From positions 62,001 to 126,000 of the forward strand of contig NZ_AUFL01000014.1 of the NCBI RefSeq assembly GCF_000426485.1: DNA of 64,000 nt. Direction: 5' to 3'. Origin of the DNA: Indolivaga capnocytophagoides DSM 22835 (GTDB taxonomy: Bacteria; Bacteroidota; Bacteroidia; Bacteroidales; Dysgonomonadaceae). The position numbers and the translations under genes were made by a program. Below are positions 54,341 to 62,605 of this stretch, piece after piece. Every line of letters starts with the position of its first letter. Position 1 is the stretch's first letter. The notes beneath the pieces are model-generated. The model saw nothing but the letters and a program-made list of their open reading frames with translations, did no database searches and was not told the origin of the DNA.

Positions 54341-55681
54341 ATGAAATCAGAAGATCAGAACAAAAGCATATTATCCAATCTAGCTATTGATAGCCTGAAC
54401 GAGATGCAGATTGCAGCTCTGGATACGATAGTTAAGAATCCCAATATATTATTATTATCTCCTACCGGTTCAGGGAAAACTCTGGCTTTTCTCTTACCTG
54501 TTCTTCATCTGTTAGATGAAGGTATAACAAAAGTACAGTGTCTGATAGTTGTTCCTTCGAGGGAATTGGCTCTTCAGATTGAACAGGTCTGGAAGAAGAT
54601 GGGAACTAAATTCAAGGTCAATGTTTGCTATGGGGGACACTCTATTGATACCGAGCTGAAAAACTTAAGTAATCCACCTGCTTTGCTTATCGGGACCCCG
54701 GGGCGATTGACTGACCATCTGGATAGAAAATCTTTTGATACGGATTTTATTCAGACTTTGGTGTTGGACGAATTCGACAAATCTCTGCAATTAGGCTTTC
54801 AGGATGAAATGGAAACAATTATCGGTCGGCTTCCTCATTTACAGAAAAGAGTACTGCTGTCGGCTACATCCGATGTCGAAATTCCGAGCTTTGTGAAGAT
54901 GGAAGCTCCTGTAATTCTGGATTATATTGAAGAAGAAAAAAACGAATCTCTTTCTGTAAAGCTTGTTTTGTCTCCCGAGAAAGATAAAATAGAGACCTTG
55001 TTTAATCTTATCTGTTCTCTTGATTCGGAGCCTGCTCTTATTTTCTGTAACCACAGGGAAGTAACCGAACGTATCAGTGACTTATTGATTCAGAAAGGGA
55101 TACAAACCGGATATTATCATGGTGGGATGGATCAGGATGACAGGGAAAGAATTCTGGTTCAGTTTCGAAACGGAAGCTTAAACTATCTGGTTACAACCGA
55201 TTTGGCAGCCAGGGGGCTGGATATCCCCGAAATGAATCACGTAATACATTATCATCTGCCGTCTAAGGAGAGTGAATTTGTCCATCGTAATGGGCGTACG
55301 GCTCGTATGCATGCTTCGGGAACCGCATATATTATACAATTCAAAGAAGATAAGATGCCTGACTATGTTTCGGACGATTTAGATGTTTTACAAATCAGCA
55401 AAGGAAAGTCATTACCTAACCGTCCCGAATATCAGACAATTTATGTGAGTGGTGGTAAAAAGAATAAACTGAATAAAAGCGATATTGTCGGTTTCTTTTT
55501 GCAGAAAGGCAAACTCGATAAATCCGACTTGGGTCTGATCGAAGTAAAAGATTTTATCTCTTTTGCTGCTGTTCGTTCATCTGCAGTAAAAACTCTTTTA
55601 TCCAATATAAGAGATGAAAAGATGAAGGGTAAGAAATATAAGATAGAAGTGGCACGGAATGTCGTAAAAAAGGATAATTGA
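54341..55681 (+). CDS. DEAD/DEAH-type ATP-dependent RNA helicase with DbpA-like RNA-binding domain
   Basis: A 446-residue RNA helicase. Motifs in order: Q region LNEMQ, I SPTGSGKT, Ia PSRELA, Ib TPGRLTD, II VLDEFDK (DEFD rather than DEAD), III SATSD, IV FCNHR, V TTDLAARGLDI, VI HRNGRTARM. Residues of about 370-446 (YVSGGKKNKLNKSDIVGFFL and LIEVKDFISFAAV) form a DbpA/CsdA-type RNA-recognition domain that in E. coli DbpA targets 23S rRNA. Role: probably ribosome assembly. It is convergent with the regulator gene at 55713 after 31 nt. Confidence 0.93.
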   Translation: MKSEDQNKSILSNLAIDSLNEMQIAALDTIVKNPNILLLSPTGSGKTLAFLLPVLHLLDEGITKVQCLIVVPSRELALQIEQVWKKMGTKFKVNVCYGGHSIDTELKNLSNPPALLIGTPGRLTDHLDRKSFDTDFIQTLVLDEFDKSLQLGFQDEMETIIGRLPHLQKRVLLSATSDVEIPSFVKMEAPVILDYIEEEKNESLSVKLVLSPEKDKIETLFNLICSLDSEPALIFCNHREVTERISDLLIQKGIQTGYYHGGMDQDDRERILVQFRNGSLNYLVTTDLAARGLDIPEMNHVIHYHLPSKESEFVHRNGRTARMHASGTAYIIQFKEDKMPDYVSDDLDVLQISKGKSLPNRPEYQTIYVSGGKKNKLNKSDIVGFFLQKGKLDKSDLGLIEVKDFISFAAVRSSAVKTLLSNIRDEKMKGKKYKIEVARNVVKKDN

Positions 55682-55712
55682 CAAGATAGAAAGTGCATAT
55701 ATCCTTATTTTA

Positions 55713-57050
55713 TTACAGTTTATATTCCTCTATTTTTCGGTACAAAGTTGCTATCCCGATTTTGAGAATTCTTGCAGCTTCGGCTTTATTCCCCTTTGTG
55801 TAATTCATGATTTTTCTGATATGCAGTTTTTCTATATCCGATAATGCCATGGTTATTATAAAATCAGAAGAACTGGTATCGGGATATTGTATATCGAGTG
55901 GGAGCGTATCGATTTTTAAAGTATCATCATCTGTCAGAATTACACTGCGTTCTATCACGTTTCTTAATTCTCTTATATTTCCTTTCCATACGTTCTGTTC
56001 CAATAGTTTTAAGTAGTCCGTCGAGATGGTCACGATTCTTTTGTTTGATTTAGCAGCAAACAAATGTACAAACTCATTGACAAACAATTTTATATCAGAG
56101 ACACGTTCTCTTAGAGGAGGTAAATGGATTTGAAATACCGATAAACGATAAAACAAATCCCGTCTGAAATGTTCTATTTCAATCTCTTTCTCTAACGTGC
56201 GATTTGTCGCGGCAATAATCCTTACATCAATCTTTTGAGATTTGGTTTCTCCTATTTTCAGAAACTCTTTTGTTTCGAGCACCCTTAATATTTTAGCCTG
56301 TAAATCAATCGGCATTTCTCCTATTTCATCCAGAAAGATAGTGCCTTCATGAGCTTCTTCAAAAAGGCCTTTCTTATCTTTCAATGCCCCTGTAAATGAT
56401 CCTGCTCTGTGTCCGAATAGTTCGCTTTCTAATAGTTCTCTGCTGAAGGCAGAGCAATTGATTGCAACAAAGGGTTTATTCTTTCGAAGGCTGCCGTAAT
56501 GTATCGATTGGGCAAATACTTCTTTACCCGTTCCTGTTTCTCCGGTTAGTAATACAGTCGCATCTGTTTGTGCCACTTTTCGACCCATTTCTATAGCCGA
56601 TAGAATAGGTGCGGATTTTCCTATAATATTGTCAAAAGAATATTTCTGCTCTATTTTTTCTTCAAGCCGGTTTACTCGTTTAGATAGCTCAGCCTTTTCC
56701 AAAGCTCTGTATACCAACGGTATTATTCGGTTGTTGTCATCTCCTTTTGTAATATAGTCAAAAGCTCCGTTTTTGATAGCCTGAACACCATCCGGTATAT
56801 TCCCGTATGCCGTCAACAGTATTATTTCGGTCAGAGGTTGTATCCTTTTTATTCGGGGTATCAATTCTACACCGTTGGCATCAGGAAGCTTGACATCACA
56901 AATAATAACATCAAAATCATGTTTCTCCAACAATTTCAATCCTGCTGTCGCATCTTCAGCCTGATATACTTCTATCTTTTCCAACTCGATTATGCGAGCC
57001 ATCAGTTTACGAAGTTTTTCTTCATCGTCTATCAATAATATCTTTTTCAT
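55713..57050 (-). CDS. Sigma-54-dependent response regulator (NtrC family) of the kdp cluster
   Basis: A 445-residue regulator. The receiver domain (residues about 3-115) has phosphoacceptor Asp in VIICDVKLPDANG. The AAA+ domain has Walker A GETGTGKEV, the sigma-54 contact loop as GSFTGA instead of GAFTGA, Walker B TIFLDEIGEMP and RVLETKEF. A Fis-type HTH is at the C-terminus (GNKAEAARILKIGIATLYRK). It is the last gene of the kdp run, 28 nt after the histidine kinase gene. Classical Kdp systems use an OmpR-type KdpE, so a sigma-54 activator here is a notable exchange. Target kdp promoters are not in the window. Confidence 0.93.
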   Translation of the reverse strand: MKKILLIDDEEKLRKLMARIIELEKIEVYQAEDATAGLKLLEKHDFDVIICDVKLPDANGVELIPRIKRIQPLTEIILLTAYGNIPDGVQAIKNGAFDYITKGDDNNRIIPLVYRALEKAELSKRVNRLEEKIEQKYSFDNIIGKSAPILSAIEMGRKVAQTDATVLLTGETGTGKEVFAQSIHYGSLRKNKPFVAINCSAFSRELLESELFGHRAGSFTGALKDKKGLFEEAHEGTIFLDEIGEMPIDLQAKILRVLETKEFLKIGETKSQKIDVRIIAATNRTLEKEIEIEHFRRDLFYRLSVFQIHLPPLRERVSDIKLFVNEFVHLFAAKSNKRIVTISTDYLKLLEQNVWKGNIRELRNVIERSVILTDDDTLKIDTLPLDIQYPDTSSSDFIITMALSDIEKLHIRKIMNYTKGNKAEAARILKIGIATLYRKIEEYKL

Positions 57051-57078
57051 TGTAGATGTTTCTTTAAATTCTGAGATT

Positions 57079-58809
57079 TTAGCTCTTACTGTACGGTATT
57101 ATAAAAAAGAATGTACTGCCCATACCCGGAGAACTCTCTACTCCTATCGTTCCTCCTTGTGTTTCGATAAACTCTTTGCTGATAGCTAAGCCCAGCCCTG
57201 AACCCGATTTTGAACTTCCGGGAATTTGGAAATAACGATCGAATATTTTTTTTCTGTATCTCAAATCGATTCCTTTACCAAAGTCTTTTACCGAAAACAA
57301 AGCTCCTTTGTCATCTTTTTGCAAAGAAACTACAATTTCGCTGTCTTCCATCGAATAACGGATGGCATTAGTCAGGAAATTGATAAGTACCCATGCTGTT
57401 TTTTCGGCATCAGCAATAATATCAGGTATATCAGTTTCGACATCAATCTGAAGTTTAATCTTCTTTTGTTCTGCTTGTAACTTTGTTGTATCAATAGCAT
57501 ATCTGACGATGAGTTCCGGATCTGTCGATTGTATATTCAATTGAATATTTCCGGTCTCTACCTGAGACATATTTAATAATTCTCCGGTGATTTGCAGGAG
57601 GCGGGTACTGTCTTCCTTTATACCCTCTATAAGTTGTTTTTGCTCATTGTTCAAGATTCCGGTCTCATTGTGCTCTAGCAGTTGTGTACTCATTTTTATC
57701 GAAGATATCGGAGTCTTTAACTCGTGTGATATAGTTGCGATAAAGTTTGTCTTAGCTGAATCTAATTCCTTAAAGATGGTGATGTTCTTTAACAGTATTA
57801 CATAACCAATCAGTTCAGTTTCATTCTCTCCTGTTTTATTGATTTCTATATGGATGATTTCTTTCTCAAAAAAAGACTCTTTCTCATCAGAAAAAATCTT
57901 CAACGGTGCTTCATCTTTTTTTGCCGAAGGATTAATCAGATCTACAATAAGTGTACGGATCAGATCATTTGTCACAGCAATATCCTGAACAGGTTTATTT
58001 AGTATTTCATTGCGGGATAAGCCTGTTGTTTTCAATGCTTCGTCATTAATAAAAAGAATTACTTTATGTTCATCGAGCCCGATCACCGGATCGTGCATAT
58101 TATTGATGAGTGTTTCTACCCGCTTCTTCTCTTTGAGTATTTTTTCGAGTCTGCTATTTGAATATTCTTCCAGCTTCTCGGCCATTATATTGAAAGATCT
58201 GGCTAAATCTCCGTACTCGTTATGGCTTTCGTAGTTCAGGCGTTGGCGGTAATTCTGATTTGCTATTTCTTTTATACTCTCGGTTAATGCAAGAATAGGA
58301 TTAGCTACGTTTCCGGGTAGCTTCACAAGCAAAGCAAATGCTATAAGGAAACATAAGCCTCCGGTAATAATAATCCAGATAATAGCATTTTCTGCAGTAT
58401 TATTTGCGATATGGCTTTTCTGTACAATCGCATTCATATTGAGTTTCATCAGAGCAGCAATATCTTTTCGTATTATAATTTTGAGGCTGTCATTTTCTGT
58501 ATTAATTTTCAGGTCAGAGAATAGGTTGGATATCTGAAATGTTATGTCTGGTTCTCCTATTTCCGTTTCGTTTTTGAGTTGCTTCTTTAGATTTGTTTCA
58601 AAAGTAGAAACAGCCCTCTGATCGGTATTCATTTCATCTAAGGCCAGAAGCATATTGCGTGAGTATTCGAGCGTATTGTAATTCGCCATGAGTATGTTGC
58701 CTGTATCTTTTCTCAGATCATTTATATACCAGATACTAACACCTGACAATAACATGATCAGACAGAAAAGCAGTCCAACTCCGAATGTTAACTTGGTTTT
58801 TATTTTCAT
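57079..58809 (-). CDS. Membrane histidine kinase with HAMP and PAS domains, split KdpD kinase partner
   Basis: A 576-residue kinase. Two transmembrane helices (about 7-29 and 148-170) enclose a periplasmic sensor of about 115 residues. A HAMP segment (ALTESIKEIANQNYRQRL), a PAS domain (INNMHDPVIGLDEHKVILFI) and HisKA with ATISHELKTPISSIK (His near 360) follow, and then HATPase with NFLTNAIRYS, DFGKGIDLRYRKK and GSGLGLAISKEF. Its ATG overlaps the KdpD-N gene stop (ATGA), and the NtrC-type regulator follows. It lacks the four-TM KdpD sensor. It probably works with the KdpD-N protein as a two-piece sensor. Confidence 0.92.
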   Translation of the reverse strand: MKIKTKLTFGVGLLFCLIMLLSGVSIWYINDLRKDTGNILMANYNTLEYSRNMLLALDEMNTDQRAVSTFETNLKKQLKNETEIGEPDITFQISNLFSDLKINTENDSLKIIIRKDIAALMKLNMNAIVQKSHIANNTAENAIIWIIITGGLCFLIAFALLVKLPGNVANPILALTESIKEIANQNYRQRLNYESHNEYGDLARSFNIMAEKLEEYSNSRLEKILKEKKRVETLINNMHDPVIGLDEHKVILFINDEALKTTGLSRNEILNKPVQDIAVTNDLIRTLIVDLINPSAKKDEAPLKIFSDEKESFFEKEIIHIEINKTGENETELIGYVILLKNITIFKELDSAKTNFIATISHELKTPISSIKMSTQLLEHNETGILNNEQKQLIEGIKEDSTRLLQITGELLNMSQVETGNIQLNIQSTDPELIVRYAIDTTKLQAEQKKIKLQIDVETDIPDIIADAEKTAWVLINFLTNAIRYSMEDSEIVVSLQKDDKGALFSVKDFGKGIDLRYRKKIFDRYFQIPGSSKSGSGLGLAISKEFIETQGGTIGVESSPGMGSTFFFIIPYSKS

Positions 58810-59930
58810 GATAAAATGATTAGGTCTATACCTTCTTTTTTTAATTCCCTTAATATCTTTTTATATGTCGCCATATAGAGCAGCATTCGCCACCGGCTGA
58901 TGTACGGCATTCCGATGCAGACGGTGGATACGTCTTTTTTTATAGCTTGTTCGATAATGGCTTCCGGTATATTTTTATGTTTTAATTGTATTACTTGTCC
59001 TCCTAATTCAACAGCCATCTTGAAACTGTTTATTAATTTCCGTTGGCTGTTTAAGGCTATCTTATCGGCTTCTTCTTTCGGTGTCTGGACGTACAAAACA
59101 TACCATTCGCCGGTATAGTAGCTGGCCAGGCGTGCTGTTTTGCGGATAATATTATTGGCTTTCTTTCCATTACTACCTATGCAAGCCATAAAGTTTTTAT
59201 GTAGTCCGGGTTGGGAGGTCAATGTTTCTCTTTCCGCTTTTTTCAATACATGACTAGCTACTTCTTTTAAAGCTAATTCCCTCAAGCGGAGTATGTGTTC
59301 CGTTTTGAAGAAGTTAGCCAGTGCTGCTTGTATCTTATCAGACGGATATATTTTACCATCTTTAAGCCGATTTACCAAATCATCGGCAGAGAGGTCGATG
59401 TTCACGACTTCATCAGCCATAGCTACCACACGATCAGGAATCCGTTCTGCAACTTCTATCCCTGTAATCTTCTTCACTTCTTCATTCAGACCTTCTATGT
59501 GCTGAACGTTTACTGCACTGATTACATTAATACCCGCTTCGAGTATTTCGATAACGTCCTGCCAGCGTTTCTCGTTTTTACTGCCTTCTATGTTGGAGTG
59601 TGCCAGCTCGTCAATAATTACGGCTTCGGGGTGCAGGTTTATAACAGCCTGCACATCCAGCTCATCCAGTTCTTTGCCCTTGTAAAAGATTTTCCTTCTC
59701 TGAATTACAGGTATGCCTTTCAGAAGAGCCACTGTTTCTCGTCTGTTATGAGTTTCTATATAGCCGATTTTGATGTCTACTCCTCCTTCCAGCAAGATGT
59801 GTGCTTCCTGAAGCATTCTGTAGGTTTTACCAACACCGGCAATCATCCCGATATACAGTTTAAATTTCCCTCTTTTTGATTGTTTGATCAAATTGAGAAA
59901 ATACTCAGCACTTTTTCTGTCATCATTCAT
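58806..59930 (-). CDS. KdpD N-terminal domain protein with Usp domain, lacking the kinase
   Basis: A 374-residue protein: the KdpD-specific N-terminal domain (residues about 18-225) with Walker A-like GMIAGVGKT, RRETVALLKGIP, AVIIDELAHSN and SAVNVQHIEGLNE, followed by a universal stress protein domain (about 245-374, KNFMACIGSNGKKANNI). In E. coli these are the first part of an 894-residue KdpD that also holds four TM helices and the kinase. Here the frame ends after Usp and the kinase is a separate coupled gene. This regulatory half is thought to sense ATP, potassium or c-di-AMP in other bacteria. The stop is clean and there is no frameshift scar. Confidence 0.92.
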   Translation of the reverse strand: MNDDRKSAEYFLNLIKQSKRGKFKLYIGMIAGVGKTYRMLQEAHILLEGGVDIKIGYIETHNRRETVALLKGIPVIQRRKIFYKGKELDELDVQAVINLHPEAVIIDELAHSNIEGSKNEKRWQDVIEILEAGINVISAVNVQHIEGLNEEVKKITGIEVAERIPDRVVAMADEVVNIDLSADDLVNRLKDGKIYPSDKIQAALANFFKTEHILRLRELALKEVASHVLKKAERETLTSQPGLHKNFMACIGSNGKKANNIIRKTARLASYYTGEWYVLYVQTPKEEADKIALNSQRKLINSFKMAVELGGQVIQLKHKNIPEAIIEQAIKKDVSTVCIGMPYISRWRMLLYMATYKKILRELKKEGIDLIILS

Positions 59931-59993
59931 TGCTCGAAATTATCAGGTCTGGTTTGGAGGATGGTAAAAATAATAAAGGTATGCATTAAAGTC

Positions 59994-60557
59994 TTATTTC
60001 TTTAAATTATCCAAAGCAATATTTAGTTTTAATATGTTGATCTTTTCAGGGCCGAATAAACCAAGTAAAGGTTTTTCTGTTTGGTTTTCAATTAGTTCAA
60101 GTAGTTTGTTTTCGCCTATCTTGCGAATTTTTGCTATACGTTTTACTTGCACTTTAGCAGCCTGTACCGAAAAATCAGGATCGAGCCCACTTCCGCTGGC
60201 AGTCACTAAATCGACAGGTATTTCAGCTTTATCCACCTCCGGATTGTGTATAAGAAAAGTATCGATACGTGCCTGCACCTGTGTCAGATATTCTTCATTG
60301 GATGGTCCTTTGTTGCTTCCTGCTGACCCCGCTGCATTATAATCGACAGAAGATGGTCTTGACCAGAAATACTTATCGTCTGTAAATAATTGCCCAATAT
60401 TCGAATAGTACTTTTTGCCATTGTGTTCTATGATCTCTCCTTTTCCTTGATTCGGAGAGAATTGAGCAATTCCCCAAACCGCTATAGGATAGATAACTGC
60501 AAAAAATATAATAGTAACAATTGTAAGTCTGATGGCAGGGATAATATGCTGTTTCAT
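59994..60557 (-). CDS. kdpC: Potassium-transporting ATPase subunit KdpC
   Basis: A 187-residue single-TM subunit (helix at about 8-30, LTIVTIIFFAVIYPIAVWGI) with the conserved periplasmic segment FWSRPSSVDYNAAGSAGSNKGPSNE and DLVTASGSGLDPDFSVQAAKVQ. It stabilises the KdpFABC complex and helps ATP binding by KdpB. It starts 14 nt after kdpB. It has the normal length. A 63-nt gap separates it from the KdpD-N gene. Confidence 0.96.
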   Translation of the reverse strand: MKQHIIPAIRLTIVTIIFFAVIYPIAVWGIAQFSPNQGKGEIIEHNGKKYYSNIGQLFTDDKYFWSRPSSVDYNAAGSAGSNKGPSNEEYLTQVQARIDTFLIHNPEVDKAEIPVDLVTASGSGLDPDFSVQAAKVQVKRIAKIRKIGENKLLELIENQTEKPLLGLFGPEKINILKLNIALDNLKK

Positions 60558-60571
60558 TTTTTATATTTTTA

Positions 60572-62584
60572 TCAGATGAATAATGATACAATTATGTCTA
60601 TCAATTTAATTCCTGCAAATGGAACGAGTATCCCTCCTAATCCGTAGATAAGAAGATTACGTCTTAACAGAGCGGATGCTCCAATCGGTTTATAGGCAAC
60701 TCCTTTCAAAGCCAAAGGAATTAGGATAGGGATAATGATTGCATTGAAAATGATGGCTGAAAGTATAGCACTTTCGGAACTACTCAATCTCATTATATTG
60801 AGTCTTTGTAAAGCCGGAATAGCTGTTATAAATAAAGCCGGAATGATAGCAAAATATTTAGCGACATCGTTAGCAATACTAAATGTGGTAAGTGTACCTC
60901 TTGTCATTAACAATTGCTTGCCGATTTCTACCACCTCAATCAGTTTGGTCGGGTCGTTATCCAGATCGACCATATTTCCCGCTTCTTTGGCTGCCTGTGT
61001 TCCGCTATTCATCGCTACCCCGACATTGGCTTGAGCGAGAGCAGGAGCATCGTTTGTACCGTCACCCATCATGGCAACCAGCCGTCCTTCATTCTGTTCC
61101 TTTTTTATATAGTTCATTTTGTCTTCCGGTTTCGCTTCGGCAATAAAGTCATCAACTCCGGCTTTTTCCGAAATATATTTAGCGGTTAAAGGATTGTCTC
61201 CGGTAACCATTACTGTTTTTATACCCATCTTACGCAAGCGTTCAAAGCGTTCCTGTATACCCGGTTTAATAATATCCTGCAATTCAATCGTACCAACAAT
61301 CTTATTGTTAACCGAGACAACTAAAGGTGTTCCTCCGTTCTCTGAAATTATTTTTACCATATTAGCAACATCTTGAGGATATAGATTACCGTTCTTTTCA
61401 GCTAATGCCCGAATAGCATCGGCAGCCCCTTTGCGGATTTGCATATCTCCGACATCTACACCGGAACAACGTGTTTCGGCTGTAAATTCAATAAACTTAA
61501 AACGGGATGCAGGCATATCGTAATTTGAAGGATTCACTTGAGCCAATTCTACAATTGATTTACCTTCGGGTGTCTGATCTGCTAATGAGCTGAGAACAGC
61601 AACCCTGACAAACTCATCGTTATTTACTCCATCAGCAGGATAAAAGTGAGTTGCTTTACGGTTACCGATTGTAATGGTACCTGTTTTATCTAAAAGCAAA
61701 ACATCAATATCACCCGCAGTTTCTACAGCTTTACCGCTCTTGGTTATCACATTTGCCCGCAATGCCCTATCCATACCTGCAATACCGATTGCAGACAACA
61801 ATCCTCCGATAGTGGTAGGAATCAGACACACAAACAGTGAAATAAATGCAGCAATTGTAATAGATACATTCGCATAGTCGGCAAAAGGTTTTAATGTAAC
61901 GCAGACTATAATAAAGACAAGTGTGAATCCTGCAAGCAAGATCGTTAAAGCGATTTCATTGGGCGTTTTTTGTCGGCTTGCACCTTCTACCAAAGCGATC
62001 ATTTTATCCAAAAAACTCTCTCCGGGTTGAGTGGTAACCGATACAAAAATTTTATCAGATAAAATTTTTGTTCCTCCTGTAACCGAGCTTTTATCTCCTC
62101 CGGCTTCCCTGATAACGGGTGCCGATTCTCCGGTAATGGCACTCTCGTCTATGGTTGCTAACCCTTCTATGATTTCACCATCGGCAGGAATAATATCTCC
62201 GGCTTTGCAAATAAACACATCTCCTTTTTTTAATAAAGCAGAAGATACAGTCCTGCCGTCTTGAAGTTTTGCAGGGGTTTCTTCTCTTGTTTTGCGCAAA
62301 CTGTCTGCTTGAGCTTTTCCGCGAGCTTCTGCTATTGCTTCAGCAAAATTGGCAAATAGCAGAGTAATGAATAGAATGATGAAGACAGTGAAATTATAAC
62401 CGAAACTACCTTGTCCGTGTGCTCCGGCAAGTGTCCCGATGCTGACAATTAACATTACAAGCGTTCCGATTTCTACAGTAAACATGATTGGATTGCGGAA
62501 CATTATTCTAGGATTCAGTTTCACAAAAGATTGTTTCAGAGCCTCCTGAATCATCTCTTTTTGAAATAACGATTTATTATTCAT
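60572..62584 (-). CDS. kdpB: Potassium-transporting P-type ATPase subunit KdpB
   Basis: A 670-residue P-type ATPase that powers high-affinity potassium uptake. Visible: actuator TGES region (AITGESAPV), phosphorylation motif LLDKTGTIT, nucleotide domain residues, hinge [10 protein letters not shown] and [23 protein letters not shown] start at the ATG at 62584 ([16 protein letters not shown]); the longer frame from a TTG at 62605 adds seven residues and abuts the kdpA stop, and I consider it less likely. The operon order is kdpA-kdpB-kdpC. No kdpF could be recognised in the window. Confidence 0.97.
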   Translation of the reverse strand: MNNKSLFQKEMIQEALKQSFVKLNPRIMFRNPIMFTVEIGTLVMLIVSIGTLAGAHGQGSFGYNFTVFIILFITLLFANFAEAIAEARGKAQADSLRKTREETPAKLQDGRTVSSALLKKGDVFICKAGDIIPADGEIIEGLATIDESAITGESAPVIREAGGDKSSVTGGTKILSDKIFVSVTTQPGESFLDKMIALVEGASRQKTPNEIALTILLAGFTLVFIIVCVTLKPFADYANVSITIAAFISLFVCLIPTTIGGLLSAIGIAGMDRALRANVITKSGKAVETAGDIDVLLLDKTGTITIGNRKATHFYPADGVNNDEFVRVAVLSSLADQTPEGKSIVELAQVNPSNYDMPASRFKFIEFTAETRCSGVDVGDMQIRKGAADAIRALAEKNGNLYPQDVANMVKIISENGGTPLVVSVNNKIVGTIELQDIIKPGIQERFERLRKMGIKTVMVTGDNPLTAKYISEKAGVDDFIAEAKPEDKMNYIKKEQNEGRLVAMMGDGTNDAPALAQANVGVAMNSGTQAAKEAGNMVDLDNDPTKLIEVVEIGKQLLMTRGTLTTFSIANDVAKYFAIIPALFITAIPALQRLNIMRLSSSESAILSAIIFNAIIIPILIPLALKGVAYKPIGASALLRRNLLIYGLGGILVPFAGIKLIDIIVSLFI

Positions 62585-62605
62585 ATTTTGAGTTTCTTTG
62601 ATCAA

